NCBI GenBank assembly: GCA_011947345.1
Contig: JAAVTG010000254.1
Coordinates: 124,001-188,000, forward strand
DNA from: Phytophthora quininea
Lineage: Eukaryota; Oomycota; Peronosporomycetes; Peronosporales; Peronosporaceae
DNA length: 64,000 bases
Direction of reading: 5' to 3'
Of this stretch, positions 18,732 through 28,566 are shown piece by piece. The translations under genes and the position numbers were made by a program. Numbering within the stretch: position 1 is the stretch's first letter; each line of letters begins with the position of its first letter. Below the pieces are notes generated by a model. The model saw only the letters and a program-made list of their open reading frames with translations, did no database searches and was not told where the DNA came from.

Positions 18732-19569
18732 AGAGGTGCCATCATACTTTTGAATACCAAAAGTACGTTGCTGGGGATTCTCGGAACTACCGCTAGTCTG
18801 ACGAAGCGCTATACGCCCGCTGATGCAGCAAAACCTCCACTCGTACGCTTGCTAATGAAGCATAGACAGGTACAGAATTGAATGAGCTGTCTGGAACCTC
18901 ATTTTCCTGATTCCCGCCCCTCACAATCAACCAGCGCCGCCGTTGACACCATGCCGCTGTCGAACAATGACATCTGCTCTCTTCTGTTCACAACACTTGG
19001 GAACGACAACTTTGCGTGCAATACATGCCACAACACATACAAGAGCGAGCACGGGTTCTCGAACCTGCTCAAGCACCTGCGCGCGAAGCACGCGAACTAC
19101 ATGGAGCTGGCCGAGCGAGTTCGTCGCGAGCGCAACCCACTGAATCTACGTGTAGTAGACCAGCGAACGCAGGATCTGTATCACTGGTGTGAGTGGCTGG
19201 TAGTGGGTCGCCTACCGTTCACCTTCGTCGAGAACAAGCTCACACGCCAAAACACATCGCTCTCTCCTGTCTCAGCCGTCACAATCAAGCGCCACTTGAT
19301 GCAGCTACGTGATTTTGTCGAAGATCGGGTAACGGCAGAGTTGCCAGATTCGTTTGGAAATTTTGGGACGGCTGGAGTAGCACGTCGAGGCACTATGTTG
19401 CGATTTTTGCAGTGTTCAACGACCCTCCATGAACCACGGGGAAAACCTCCCAGCAACACCAACAAAATTGAGTACTTCGAGGACCTAAGGCGCTTTACGC
19501 GCAAGTTCGTGCTTCTGGCCTTTTGTCCTCTGGCTGGAGAAGAGGATCTGAGCGCACAGAGTATGTTCG
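18732..19569 (+). pseudogene. hAT transposase, N-terminal half (copy 1)
   Basis: Seen: the likely start is ATG 18951 (ACCATG context); an upstream ATG at 18882 is not conserved in frame with the second copy. A BED-type zinc finger (CNTCHNTYKSEHGFSNLLKHLRAKH) is followed by the linker and the start of the catalytic region. The frame is cut at 19569, where minus-strand Copia sequence begins. The left element end should be AGAGGTGCCATCATAC at 18732, preceded by TGTATTCC. Inactive because the catalytic core and dimerisation domain are missing; see 54358-56207 for the longer copy. Confidence 0.8.
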
Positions 19570-21526
19570 CGTGCTTGGTCGAGCCGTGTTGGGCAGCCTA
19601 TTAACCAGATAGACAGCGGTGTTAAGAGCCTCTCCCCACCAAGCCTTGGGGACATGCTGATGATACAGCACAGAGCGGGCTGTTTCCACCAAAGTCCGGT
19701 TCATCCGCTCCGCCAACCCATTCTGTTGTGGAGTGTAGGGAACACTAGTTTGTCTTGCAATTCCATGCTTGACACAAAAGTCCGCGAACGCCTTCCCCGT
19801 GTATTCTCCGCCATTGTCCGTTCTGAGGCATTGAACATGCATGCCGGTCTGCACTTCCACGGATCGTGTGTACTCCACAAAGCGAGAAAGCACCTCCGAC
19901 TTGGCTTTGAGCAGATACACCTTCACATAACGGGAGAAGTCATCGATGAAGGTGACCACAGACTTTGCGCCACCACGCGAAACAGGAGTCATGGGTCCCA
20001 TGACATCGCTGTGCACCAGTTCCAGCAGGTGAGTTATCTTCACCTGGCTCCCCGACGTGTGCATGAACGGGCTTTCATGCATTTTTCCACCAGCACAACC
20101 TCCACACACGATGCCGTCAAAATCACTTCGTTTGAACGCTGGTACGCCGTCAAAATCACTTCGTTTGAACGCTGGTACGCCGTCAACAGCATCACCCACC
20201 GCCTGCATTCTTTCTCCCGATGGATGCCCGAGTCGTGCGTGCCAGAGCTCCTCCTTGGTCACATGCACCGTCGATGCCGCTATCTCGTCTGCTGGCTTCA
20301 ATTTGAGGACTGGTAGCCACTCATATAGCTTCCCATGCTTCTCCACGTGGCAAATCACATCCCCTGTAAAGCTGATGACGCACCCATCATTGCGAAACTG
20401 GACATTCGCACCCTTGGCCGCCAATGCCGAAATGGAGATCAGCTTCCTATCGAGGCCAGGGACATACAAAACCGCAGTCAAGGCCATCTCTCTTCCATTG
20501 CCGATACAAAATCTAACACACCCGACACCACGTGCAGTCAGTCGATGCCCGCTTGCAACCGAGATGCCCAGCGAGCCGTCCAGCGCACGATACTCTGTGA
20601 AATCTTCACGTGCGCACGTCATGTGCGAGCTGGCTCCGCTTTCCAGCAGCCAGCCCGTTGAGCTCCTGCACGTGGCCGAGAACACGTATTCACCTCGTTC
20701 ACTATCATGCTGTATCTCCGGACACTGATCCTTCTTGTGACCAACTTGACCACACTCGTAGCAGCGCCCGAGGAACTTGCGAGGCCCACTACGTTGTTCT
20801 CCGATCTGTCTATCCCTTGCATTGTGACGGTACCATTGCCTTTGGCGACCGTTTCCATCACCACGGCGAGATGCCATTCGGCGAGCGCCCTTCTCTCCGC
20901 GTCGACTGCCCGTCGCATCATGCCCGTTCACATGGAATGCACCTTCTTCTTTATCGCGACGCTGCAGAGTCTCGTACTCGCGCCGCAACATCTCCTTCGC
21001 CTCAAGAAGGGATGTCTTGCCTCGCCTCGATGATTTTCACCATTTCATCATACCCACGAGGTAGACTGCCGAGAAGAATCACGAGACGTTCGTCGTCATC
21101 GACCTTGTCTCCGACCGCAGCTAGACGCAGGCAGAGATCGTCGAATTGCAGCAGATGGTCCATGAGGTTACCACCATCGCTGAGGCAAAACTCGTGCAGC
21201 TGCTTTCGCAACTGGACACGGTTGTGCAGATTCTGCTTGACGAAGAACTCGCGCAACACTTCCCACGCCTTCAACGCTGTGCTTGCCTCACGAATCATGG
21301 ATTGATAGTTTAGGCTGAGCATCCGAGCGAGGATTGCCAGAGCCTTCAGATCCGCCGCTTTCCACTCTGCGGTTTCACGCAGCAACGCATGCTCTGGCTT
21401 TGCAGCCTCCACATGATCTGCCAGCGCCTTGCGCGCCAATGCCATGCGGGCATTGAACTCCCATAGGAAGTAGTTGGTGTCCGTCAGGACGTCGTTCGGG
21501 CCGAGGGTGTTTGGGCTCATAACCAA
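19570..21526 (-). mobile_element. Ty1/Copia retrotransposon, gag to integrase, 3' half missing
   Basis: Seen on the minus strand: gag from ATG 21520 (LTDTNYFLWEFNARMALA) to about 21002; after a frameshift a CCHC knuckle (CYECGQVGHKKDQC), protease motif LLESGASSHM, GAG-pre-integrase (HARLGHPSGERM, CGGCAGGKMHESPF) and an integrase core with HSDVMGPM, TDNGGEYTGKAF and PQQNGLAERMNRTLVE. It stops at NRLPNTARPST near 19575; RT and RNase H are absent. Known: the normal protease motif is D-S-G-A; here the Asp is Glu. The junction with the hAT gene at 19569/19570 has no obvious duplication. 21527-21860 probably holds the leader and 5' LTR but no LTR limit was defined. Confidence 0.85.
20113..20178. 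repeat. 33-bp perfect tandem duplication in Copia pol
   Basis: Positions 20113-20145 and 20146-20178 are identical, giving a repeated VPAFKRSDFDG in the GAG-pre-integrase region. It keeps the frame. Confidence 0.9.
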
Positions 21527-22323
21527 AAACAGTTGGAAGTGAGTAGCTAGCTTGTTGTAGTGGAGAGTGCTTGATGCGAAGCGAAATGGAAAGTGAGTTC
21601 ATTTTAGTTAGCTCTTCCGAGCAAAGTGCTCAGCCTCCTCGAGTACGATGATGGCCATGTTTACCAGGCTGAAGTTGCTGCTGCCTACACTAAAGTACCG
21701 TACCTGGTACGAACCTCCCAGCAATCATTCTGCACACTTCAACTTCACCATCACGTTGCCTTTCTACCGTAGGTCACCACAATACAGGACTCGCCTGTTT
21801 CGTGCTCACATAAGTTCAGCAGAGTACAGTATGGGGCCGGAGGCAGTCAAGCTTATACTGTGGTTAAATTGTTTTCTATTTCGTGCCTATGTTTTTTTTC
21901 TATAGAGGCGAAACAAAACAAAGGAAAAGTTGTAATATTTGTTGGGAAAAGAAAAAGTTGTTGCTGCTGCCAGTGTTGGCGACCACTAATTGCCCCCCTC
22001 CAAAAAAAATTTCGAGAAATTGCTGCATGCCCTCGTTGTTTCGCTTTGCTAATATGCCCCTCCCGAGGGTCGCAGCGGCGTTGCATGGGAGATACCCCAA
22101 TCTACCGCCGAACCAAGTTGCGCCGCATGACATGGAGAAGGTCACAAACGAAGAGTTGATGGAGCAAAGCGACGAAGAGGATGATCAGGGCGCGCACAAA
22201 TTCTTCGTTAGCCGGGGGATCCCAGCAAACAAGCGTTCCACGGGCAGCTCGAAATTGCGTTATTGTCTACAAGCATGGGCGCCACAACAATGGCCGACAT
22301 GATTTTTGATGTTGAACCAGACT
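21527..22323. other. Copia leader / unassigned DNA
   Basis: No clear gene. A plus frame at 21883-22302 ends near DEEDDQGAHKFF and leads toward the SWIM-like sequence interrupted by the next LINE. Poly-T and poly-A runs occur near 21890 and 22000. Confidence 0.3.
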
Positions 22324-23760
22324 CAAAAACGTACACTGTTTTCGTTTTTCAGTGAGGTATATTGGTGTCATTTAGCTCTGTTGACTAACGACTCTCAATG
22401 GCCTTGTCGACAGTCGTCCCTACCCGCCTGTCCTAATTACTCTAGTGCAGCTTCCCCTAGAGCCGCCTCCACCGTTAAGGCGTAAAGGCCCCGAACCCCG
22501 AAGAGTTCTCATGCTGCATCCTCTCGTGCCAGTGACCAATGTCACTAGTCGCATAGCTGTGCAAGCCGTTCCACTTGGAGGCCGTACCTTCGTGGAGAGG
22601 AGGTCGCCGCTGTATGCTGTTTTTAATCCATCGCCATGTTGGCCAGCATGTCTGCCATTCTGTTGTAAGCTCGAAGGTGGTGGTGCCATCGTAGCACTCC
22701 TAACTTGTCAGCTAACCGTCGTATCTGCCAGAACAGAGGGATTAGGTGCCGTGCTCGTGGAGGTGTCCTCGTGTCCTGCTGTCGTATGGTAATGTTGCTG
22801 TCCCCGATGACGTGCAGCGGGAACCATCTGTGTTGATGACAGGCCTTCAATCCTTGCAGTAAACCCATATTTTCGGCCACTTTGTTAGTCGTCCTTGGTG
22901 AAGCATACGACATGCTGATCGCCCAGCATAACTCCACAGTCTCGCCTGCATCAGTCGACATTCGCACGACTACAGTACCGCTTCCTCCTGGGCCCGGGTT
23001 ACCTCTTGAGCCACCGTCGAAGAAGAGTAGGAATCGTGTTGGGCTGGGCCCGCCATACGTTCCTGGTACTGCAGTTGTTGTTCGCAGTGCATAGGTCAAC
23101 GCCTTTGTGGCCCTCTCCATCGTCTTACCTTGCGGTCCTCCTTGGTGGTGGAGGTGCACGGTGGCGTAGCCATGTCGAAGTCTGGACGTCAGTGTGTTCG
23201 TGTGGTATGCCTTCGTCGTGTTATTGAGGGGATCAAAGTGGGCTACCCTCCACCTCCATACCGAGTGAAAGTAGAGAGCGACTCCGATTCGCCAACAACT
23301 TTCGGTCAGCATCGTTATTCCTGCTGTGAGTTTGTTCTTGTCCATCAGTGATAAGTGTAGGAACATGTCCGCAGCCACTTCATGCACACCTCCAGGAACA
23401 TGTGGTAGCACGAGCCCGAAAAATGCCCCCTTGGTCTTAGTGAGTCTCAGCCCAGCAGCACGCCACTGGCGAAGAAAAATGCTGCGTAGATGCTCCGCTG
23501 CAGGGCAATTCCAGAACACATGAAGCAAATCTACGTGACTTTGCCTAGTGCAACTCGCATGCGGGCATCCTGTCTGGTCTTGGGTGGGGTCAAACAAGGA
23601 GAAGGCGTGGAGCTTCAGGCGGTGTAGAAGCTGCTCCCCCAAAAACGTACACTGTCGACTTGGATGAGAAGACGTGTACGTGTCTTCGTTTCCAAGATAG
23701 TATGCTCCCTTGCTTGAACGCCATGACTAGGAGTCGTGCTCGTTCCAAGTTTTAGCGTGA
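22290..23760 (+). pseudogene. Possible SWIM zinc-finger (MULE-like) remnant split by LINE
   Basis: Seen: joining across the LINE, the plus strand encodes a stretch ending YTVDLDEKTCTCLRFQD, followed by SMLPCLNAM. This matches the SWIM pattern C-x-C...C-x-H of MULE transposases, except that the last His is Asn. Only about 40 residues are recognisable. Known: SWIM fingers sit at the C-terminus of many Mutator-like transposases. Inferred, low certainty. Confidence 0.4.
22340..23639 (-). mobile_element. LINE with RNase H, 5'-truncated
   Basis: Seen: the minus frame 23642-22623 carries a zf-type segment (GCPHASCTRQSHVDLLHVFWNC), a conserved spacer (CWRIGVALYFHSVWRWRV) and an RNase H domain with FFDGGSRGNPGPGGSG (first Asp), NKVAENMGLLQGL (Glu), HVIGDSN (Asp) and YNRMADMLANMAMD. 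The stop is at about 22623. CAAAAACGTACACTGT flanks it at 22324-22339 and 23640-23655, a perfect 16-bp target-site duplication. The 3' end shares CAATATACCTCA with the larger element at 56988-62089. All four catalytic RNase H positions appear present. Confidence 0.85.
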
Positions 23761-24185
23761 AGTCGTGTGTGTTTGTTTAGCTGCGCGCTGGAGCTTTATA
23801 TGAATGAATATCCCAATTATCCGCGTTAGTTCGATGCAGATGTTTACTACGCCCGACATATCTATCTAAATCGCTTGTATCGAAGCTTTTAAATGTCTTC
23901 AAAGTTTGAAGTTCAAACGTCTTCGAGATGGATTGGCAGCGACTCGAGCTTGCCTGGCTACATATACCTTCTTCAAACCGGACAGCATGTTGTTGGTTCT
24001 CCCCAACAGTGACAATAGGAGATGGTGTTGTCTGGATAACACACCGCATACTTTCGAATTTGCCACTACCAAACGACTATACATTATCGATCGTCGCTTT
24101 TCAGCAAGAACTTCGTATTGAATGGATAGAACGAAGTCCCAGACACAAACTCCTTTGTTATCTATCCGACGAAGCCCCTGCTGCT
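23761..24185. other. Unassigned stretch before effector copy 6
   Basis: Overlapping frames on both strands; nothing recognised beyond possible 3' flank of the effector. Confidence 0.3.
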
Positions 24186-24800
24186 CTAATAGGCCGTTTT
24201 AAACAATGCCTCGTAGCGATCGTAAAAGTTGCGATACGTAGGGCTGCTGGGGACCTTGAGCGTGATCCAGACGGTGTTGGGAAGGACCTTACGGTTCCTC
24301 AAGGCCCACAACACCTTGTACATGTACGCCCCGTCCTCCGCCGCCTTGTCGACGATCCTCTTGAGATTCTCGGGGATGATCATCCGCTGAGGCTCATCTA
24401 TCCTTGTCTTGCGGCTGTTATCCACGCCTTTCAAGACAATTTTGAACGTATTGACGATGAACTTGTCGCTTTGCATGTTCTCCTTGAGCTTGGCTTCAGC
24501 TTCGGTGAGTTTGAGCGCCTCTTAGGCTTGTTTGACTTCAGGTGGTGTCTTCTTCACACCAAGTGTGTTCTTGATGGACGAAAGCGACAGTCTCTCTTCT
24601 TGGTCGGAATCAAGTGTTTCGAAGCCGCGTAGACGTCTTGCCTCGGTGTTTGGCACCGCCTCGAGTGAGCGTGCCAACCCTGGCGATCCCATCGTCAAGG
24701 TGTCGATGTCGCCAACACTAGCAGCCGAGGCGAGCAGACCGATTGCAAGCATGGCAACCGTCGTGATGGCGAGAACGAAGCGTGGCACCAGTAGACGCAT
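24186..24800 (-). pseudogene. RXLR effector-family copy 6, one nonsense codon
   Basis: Seen: ATG 24800, signal peptide about 1-27 (LAITTVAMLAIGLLASAAS), RRLR at residues 55-58, DQEER at 66-70, LSLSSIKNTLG, then an in-frame TAA at codon 93 (24524-24522). The frame remains open beyond it to the family stop at 24186, including NLKRIVDKAAEDGAY, LWALRNRKVLPNTV and a YDRYEALFK end. The sister copy at 28567 has CAA where this one has TAA, so one C-to-T type change explains the stop. Inferred: recently inactivated. It is an inverted duplicate of copy 9, with which it shares about 220 bp of promoter. Confidence 0.85.
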
Positions 24801-25019
24801 GGAGAAGACGAGGAAGCTGCTTGTTGTTGTGAGAGAAAGTTTGGGAATGAGAACAAGCTTACGGGACTATGTGGGCGTTGTGGCCGGTTCAACATTGTCG
24901 CTTCACAGCATCTGGACGATACCAAATCCAACTGCACGATCAGATTGTACTGTATTGGAGTTGCTTGAGAATTATAATACCGATGGCTGAATTTACGTCC
25001 CTTGAGGAAGCATACAGTT
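24801..25019 (-). repeat. Inverted duplicate promoter of effector copies 6 and 9
   Basis: The minus strand here is nearly identical to 28348-28566 on the plus strand, ending at the respective ATG. The match stops at ACTGTATGC on both sides. It contains the initiator-like CATTCCCAAACT at 24849-24838, 49 bp from the ATG. Confidence 0.9.
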
Positions 25020-25044
25020 GATTCAGATGCTTAACTTGTTTCCT

Positions 25045-25275
25045 GGTTGTTCTTATGGTGGTGGTGGGGGGTATTTGCTATTCTGAAATCTGATCTGTTG
25101 AATGATGATTGAATTTGAATGGGATATTTGAATGTGAAGTTAATCATTTCCTTTCTTCTGGATGTTTTCTGTAGGCCCTCGGTCCAGCAGCCCCCGCAGG
25201 GACTTGAACCCCAACCTGAGGGATGAACTTCGTGAGTTGTATGCACAACCCACTGGGCCACCAGGAGGCCTGTTG
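25045..25275 (-). ncRNA. tRNA-related SINE-like element
   Basis: Seen on the minus strand: a perfect RNA polymerase III box A (TGGCCCAGTGG, 25260-25250) and a good box B (GGTTCAAGTCC, 25210-25200) 50 bp apart. A T-arm-like hairpin (GGGGTTCAAGTCCC) and a GTTGTGCATACAAC hairpin lie where the anticodon arm would be. The acceptor ends do not pair well and the anticodon-loop is one base short, so a normal tRNA is unlikely. About 150 bp of tail follows. Known: oomycete genomes contain tRNA-derived SINEs. A decayed tRNA gene is the alternative. Confidence 0.55.
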
Positions 25276-25289
25276 GAATATGGATCAAG

Positions 25290-25760
25290 TCGACGACAGA
25301 GTCGAGGCTGCGAAGGGACCTTTGTGGAAGGTTGAAGTAGGAAACGTTGGGTAGATCGCCCAGGCAGGTTAGCGCTCACTTCTAGATTGGTAAAGCCACT
25401 GACGAGGCCCCTCTTAAGATACTACGTTTGCCTCAGTATCTACGGTTTCGAGCGCACTGAACAACAATCTCGTCATATAGGGGGGCAACAGTAGCAGATC
25501 CACTGGCACTACTGCAAGTACAAAAGTTTATAGCGACATATTACTGCAGTCTTCCCTGCTTGGTCGAGGCGAGAGGACACAAATTATGATAAGCAATGTG
25601 TTCCGGTTGTGCAAAGAAGCAGCTCGTTATGAAAGTTTTGGGTTTTCTTCAAGCTTATGATGTTATCGCTGTCAACCACTAAATGTTGTTCATTGCTGTG
25701 AATGGGCCGAACCAAGTCCTTTGCTTATCTATCCTACAGCACCCGCAAAAGCTTTACACT
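25290..25760. other. Unassigned intergenic DNA
   Basis: No open frame of interest or recognised repeat. Confidence 0.4.
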
Positions 25761-25761
25761 A

Positions 25762-26298
25762 CTTGGCGGCCTCGTAGCGATCGTCGTACTTAGCGGTGTT
25801 GGCAACCTTTAGCGAAATCCAGACGGTGTCCGGGCGAACCCTCCCGCGCCAAACACCTCGTCCATGAAAGCCTCGTTTCCCTCCGCCTTGTCGACGAGGC
25901 CTCATCTCCCTTTTACGGTCTTGTCAAAATATTTTGAGGCCTTATTGAATGCATTGGCGATGAACTTGTCGCTTTGCAGCTGCTTGTTGAGCTTGCTTTC
26001 TGTTTTGGTGAGTTTGGTCAATTCTTGATCTCGTTTTGACTTCCGCGGACATCTTCTTCGCGCCAAACGCGTTCTTGATCGACGAAAGCGACACCCTTTC
26101 TTCCTCGTCGGGATCAGGTGCTTCGAAGCCGCGTAGACGTCTTGCCTCGGTGTTTGGCATTGCCTCGTGTCAAACCTGGAGATCCCATTGTCAGGGTGTC
26201 GATATCTTCAAACTTGCGGCCGAGGAAAGCGAGCTACGGATCGCCACAAAGACAACTGTAGCAACCGTGAAGACGAAGTGTGATATCGACAGACGCAC
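25762..26298 (-). pseudogene. RXLR effector-family copy 7, start codon lost and frameshifted
   Basis: Seen: the minus strand at the expected start reads GTG (26298-26296) where siblings have ATG. A signal-peptide-like sequence (FVFTVATVVFVAIRSSLSSAA) follows, then a frameshift. RRLR (NTEARRLRGFE, about 26142-26131) and DEEER lie in the frame 26160-25942. A second frameshift near 26020 and others follow. The C-terminal end VWISLKVANT to YDDRYEAAK stops at 25762. CATTTCGAAATC at 26341-26330 may be the degenerate initiator. Confidence 0.75.
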
Positions 26299-26589
26299 GA
26301 AGGAAGCCTAGCAGATTGCCTTGGAGAGCGATTTCGAAATGATAGCATGTATTTTGGTATTTCTCCAGTTGGCAAGAGATCCCGTATCAACCAGGATCTC
26401 GATTGAAGAAAACAAGTAGTCCTCTCATGGGATTCTACTAGGAGACCACCAATGACTTTCAAAAGGCTTGTTTACCAATTGTGTATGTATCTCGGGGTTC
26501 GATTTGGGTTGCACGTCAAGAATTGGTTGTCAGGAAGGTGAAGACATGAGACTGTAAACTCCACATAGCGCGGGTAGAAGCTGTGGGTT
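26299..26589. other. Unassigned DNA between effector copy 7 and a Copia relic
   Basis: Includes the decayed promoter of copy 7; the remainder is not recognised. Confidence 0.3.
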
Positions 26590-26726
26590 ATGTCCGGCGT
26601 GAAGAGAGTGTTGGGTGTTGTTTACGTCCCGCAGGAAGTCAAGGGCTTGCTTTCAATAGGTGTTACTAGTACTAAGAACATTCGCTTCGCAGCGTACTCC
26701 ATGACCATGTTAAACACCCCCATGAA
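26590..26726 (+). mobile_element. Small Copia pol relic
   Basis: The plus frame encodes VLGVVYVPQEVKGLLSIG, matching the VLYVPxxxxNLLSVSQL signature between protease and integrase in Copia polyproteins. Nothing on either side extends it. Confidence 0.4.
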
Positions 26727-27362
26727 GGAGGAAATTGAATTGATGAAGTGTTTAGCGGATTTCTCGTCTTAAGGTGATAAGCTATCTATCCGTGAGAGTT
26801 ATGTTCGTGTCGTCCACAAGTGGTGCATGGGTTCCGGGATATTATTTTCTGGCGGATCAAAGCCAAGTTTTTGCAGCACGCGGACCACGGTAGCGCGGTT
26901 GCAATGAAGCTCATGTGCGTGTTGGTAGAGGAATTGGTAGTGCATCTTGAACGAGTTCAGCAGATCGAGACTATTTGGCACTTCAGCTGTCGTTTCCTGG
27001 AAATGAATGTCGTTCCTGAGCCGCCATGTTGCGTGAAACACTATCGCTGTGTAGATCCTCCATAGAAGTATCAGTTCTTTGTGCTCACTTCTCCAGTTCC
27101 TGCGGAGGTCTTGCAATCTTGGGAAGAGTAGCAACCTCCAGCTTAGGTCGACGCAAAGAACCTCGACCACCGGCTCCATCGTTCGCTCCACATTGGTTCT
27201 AATGACGGGCACGTGAAAAACAGTGTTCTACCGTTTCGATCTCCTGGCATTCCGGACGAACGCAGTTTTGGATGGTAAAATTTAGTTCTCTGAGGAAGTA
27301 TAGTCGCGAACCGACTGTGAAGTCTCCGAAGCATATTCGTACTATCACATCATGAATTACCG
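26727..27362 (-). mobile_element. LINE 3' tail fused to effector copy 8
   Basis: Near identical to the LINE tail at 3165-3800: 3' UTR, ORF2 C-terminus (LGFDPPENN) and the zf-RVT motif C-V-R-P-E-C-x-E. The 5' truncation point is at about 27362, inside a former effector gene. No target-site duplication is visible because the left flank (26726) is not effector sequence, so the left side has been rearranged. Confidence 0.85.
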
Positions 27363-27750
27363 GGTCGTCCTTCATCAGACGCTTCAGGTTGAGTTCCGCT
27401 TCAGCCTTCTTCATCGCTGCCTGGGCTTTCTTGGCAGCAGCCTGTGTTTGCTTAGCTTCCGCGGACGTCCTCTTCAAACCATTCGCGCCACCGCCAAGCA
27501 GGTTCTTGATGGACGAAAACGAAAACCTTTCTTCTTGAATCCCATCGGCGGAGTTGGGGGTGGTGTCGATTGACTCGAGGCTTCGTAGACGTCTCGCCCC
27601 GTTGCTTTGGTTGATGATGAGCCCTTGTGTCGAAGTTTACGACCTCAAAGGCGCAGTGTCTGGAACACTCGCAGCTGAGGAGAGCTGACTACCGATCGTC
27701 AACAACACAAAGGTCGCAATGAAGACCAAGTGGAATATCGGCAGACGCAT
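27363..27750 (-). pseudogene. RXLR effector-family copy 8, truncated by LINE
   Basis: Seen: ATG 27750, a signal peptide (FHLVFIATFVLLTIGSQLSSAA), an in-frame TAA in the linker before the motif, RRLR at 27594-27583 (GARRLRSLES), EER at about 27535-27527 (GIQEER), FSFSSIKNLLGGG, and the Lys/Ala block to LKRLMKDDP at 27363, where LINE sequence takes over. The C-terminal half is gone. The frame runs on in phase into LINE codons to 27199, giving a chimeric open frame of 92 codons from 27477. Confidence 0.85.
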
Positions 27751-27805
27751 CGAGGAAGCTAAGACGGGAAGTTGCTTGTTGCCTTGAGGAGCGAGTTCGG
27801 AAATA

Positions 27806-28347
27806 CAACGTTTTGTCGTTTGAATAACAGTGTCGATGTACGATAATCAAGGAGATTACAACCTGTTTACTCAAGGAGAATCCCGTTGGGATCTCTTAGG
27901 ATCCTACAGTGAGTGTCAATGATGATGAATCTATTATACATTTTCACAACCTCAAATCCGATGCACGAGCAGATGATTCGCAGGCGCCTCCCGGTACATC
28001 TGGGGGAGGGGGCTTCGATTACCGAGTATTTGTGAGTTCTCAATTTGCGATACTAAATCTAAGGTCTGGAATGCAACGCTAGAGCGTTGGGCAGCGTGAA
28101 GGTGAAGTTAACCGTGTCGGAGGCGAAATAGTTCTGGGTTGCAGTTGATGAAATTGCCGAAGTGTGACGTTCGCTTTAGTCGGCGCAGGATGGTGTGATA
28201 CTGCCCGTGTAGATTCTGGTCTGCGGTTCTTAGATCGTGTGCTCCAAATTTTGCACTTATAGCGGGGAAGGGAAGACTGGACAGCAGGCAGTCTCGGCAG
28301 TACATGTAGTCCACATCTCAAAGAAGACTCGTTTGAGATTGAGTCCG
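27806..28347. other. Unassigned DNA between divergent effector copies 8 and 9
   Basis: Contains the promoter side of copy 8. A minus frame at 28314-28108 (CRDCLLSSLPFP) has no recognised relation. Nothing else seen. Confidence 0.3.
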
Positions 28348-28566
28348 AACTGTATGCTTCCTCAAGGGACGTAAATTCAGCCATCGGTATTATAATTCTC
28401 AAGCAACTCCAATACAGTACAATCTGATCGTGCAGTTGGATTTGGTATCGTCCAGATGCTGTGAAGCGACAATGTTGAACCGGCCACAACGCCCACATAG
28501 TCCCGTAAGCTTGTTCTCATTCCCAAACTTTCTCTCACAACAACAAGCAGCTTCCTCGTCTTCTCC
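28348..28566 (+). promoter_or_regulatory. Promoter of effector copy 9
   Basis: Duplicate of 25019-24801. The initiator-like CATTCCCAAACT is at 28518-28529, 49 bp before ATG 28567, followed by a pyrimidine-rich CTTTCTCTCAC leader. The sequence CTCGTCTTCTCCATG around the start recurs at copy 10. Confidence 0.65.

Larger units (their letters stand above)
17644..19569. repeat. Segmental duplication, copy 1 (other copy 53268-55197)
   Basis: About 1.93 kb is near identical between the two places in the same orientation, including the zinc-finger/HPD gene, the intergenic region and the 5' half of a hAT transposase. The left limit is CAAACSTTGAACAAGG; the right limit is inside the transposase, where Copia sequence begins. 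Confidence 0.9.

Noticed and set aside
25190..25270. Functional tRNA gene
   Set aside because: Acceptor arm does not pair, the anticodon loop is one base short and the box spacing is atypical; a SINE-like relative fits better.
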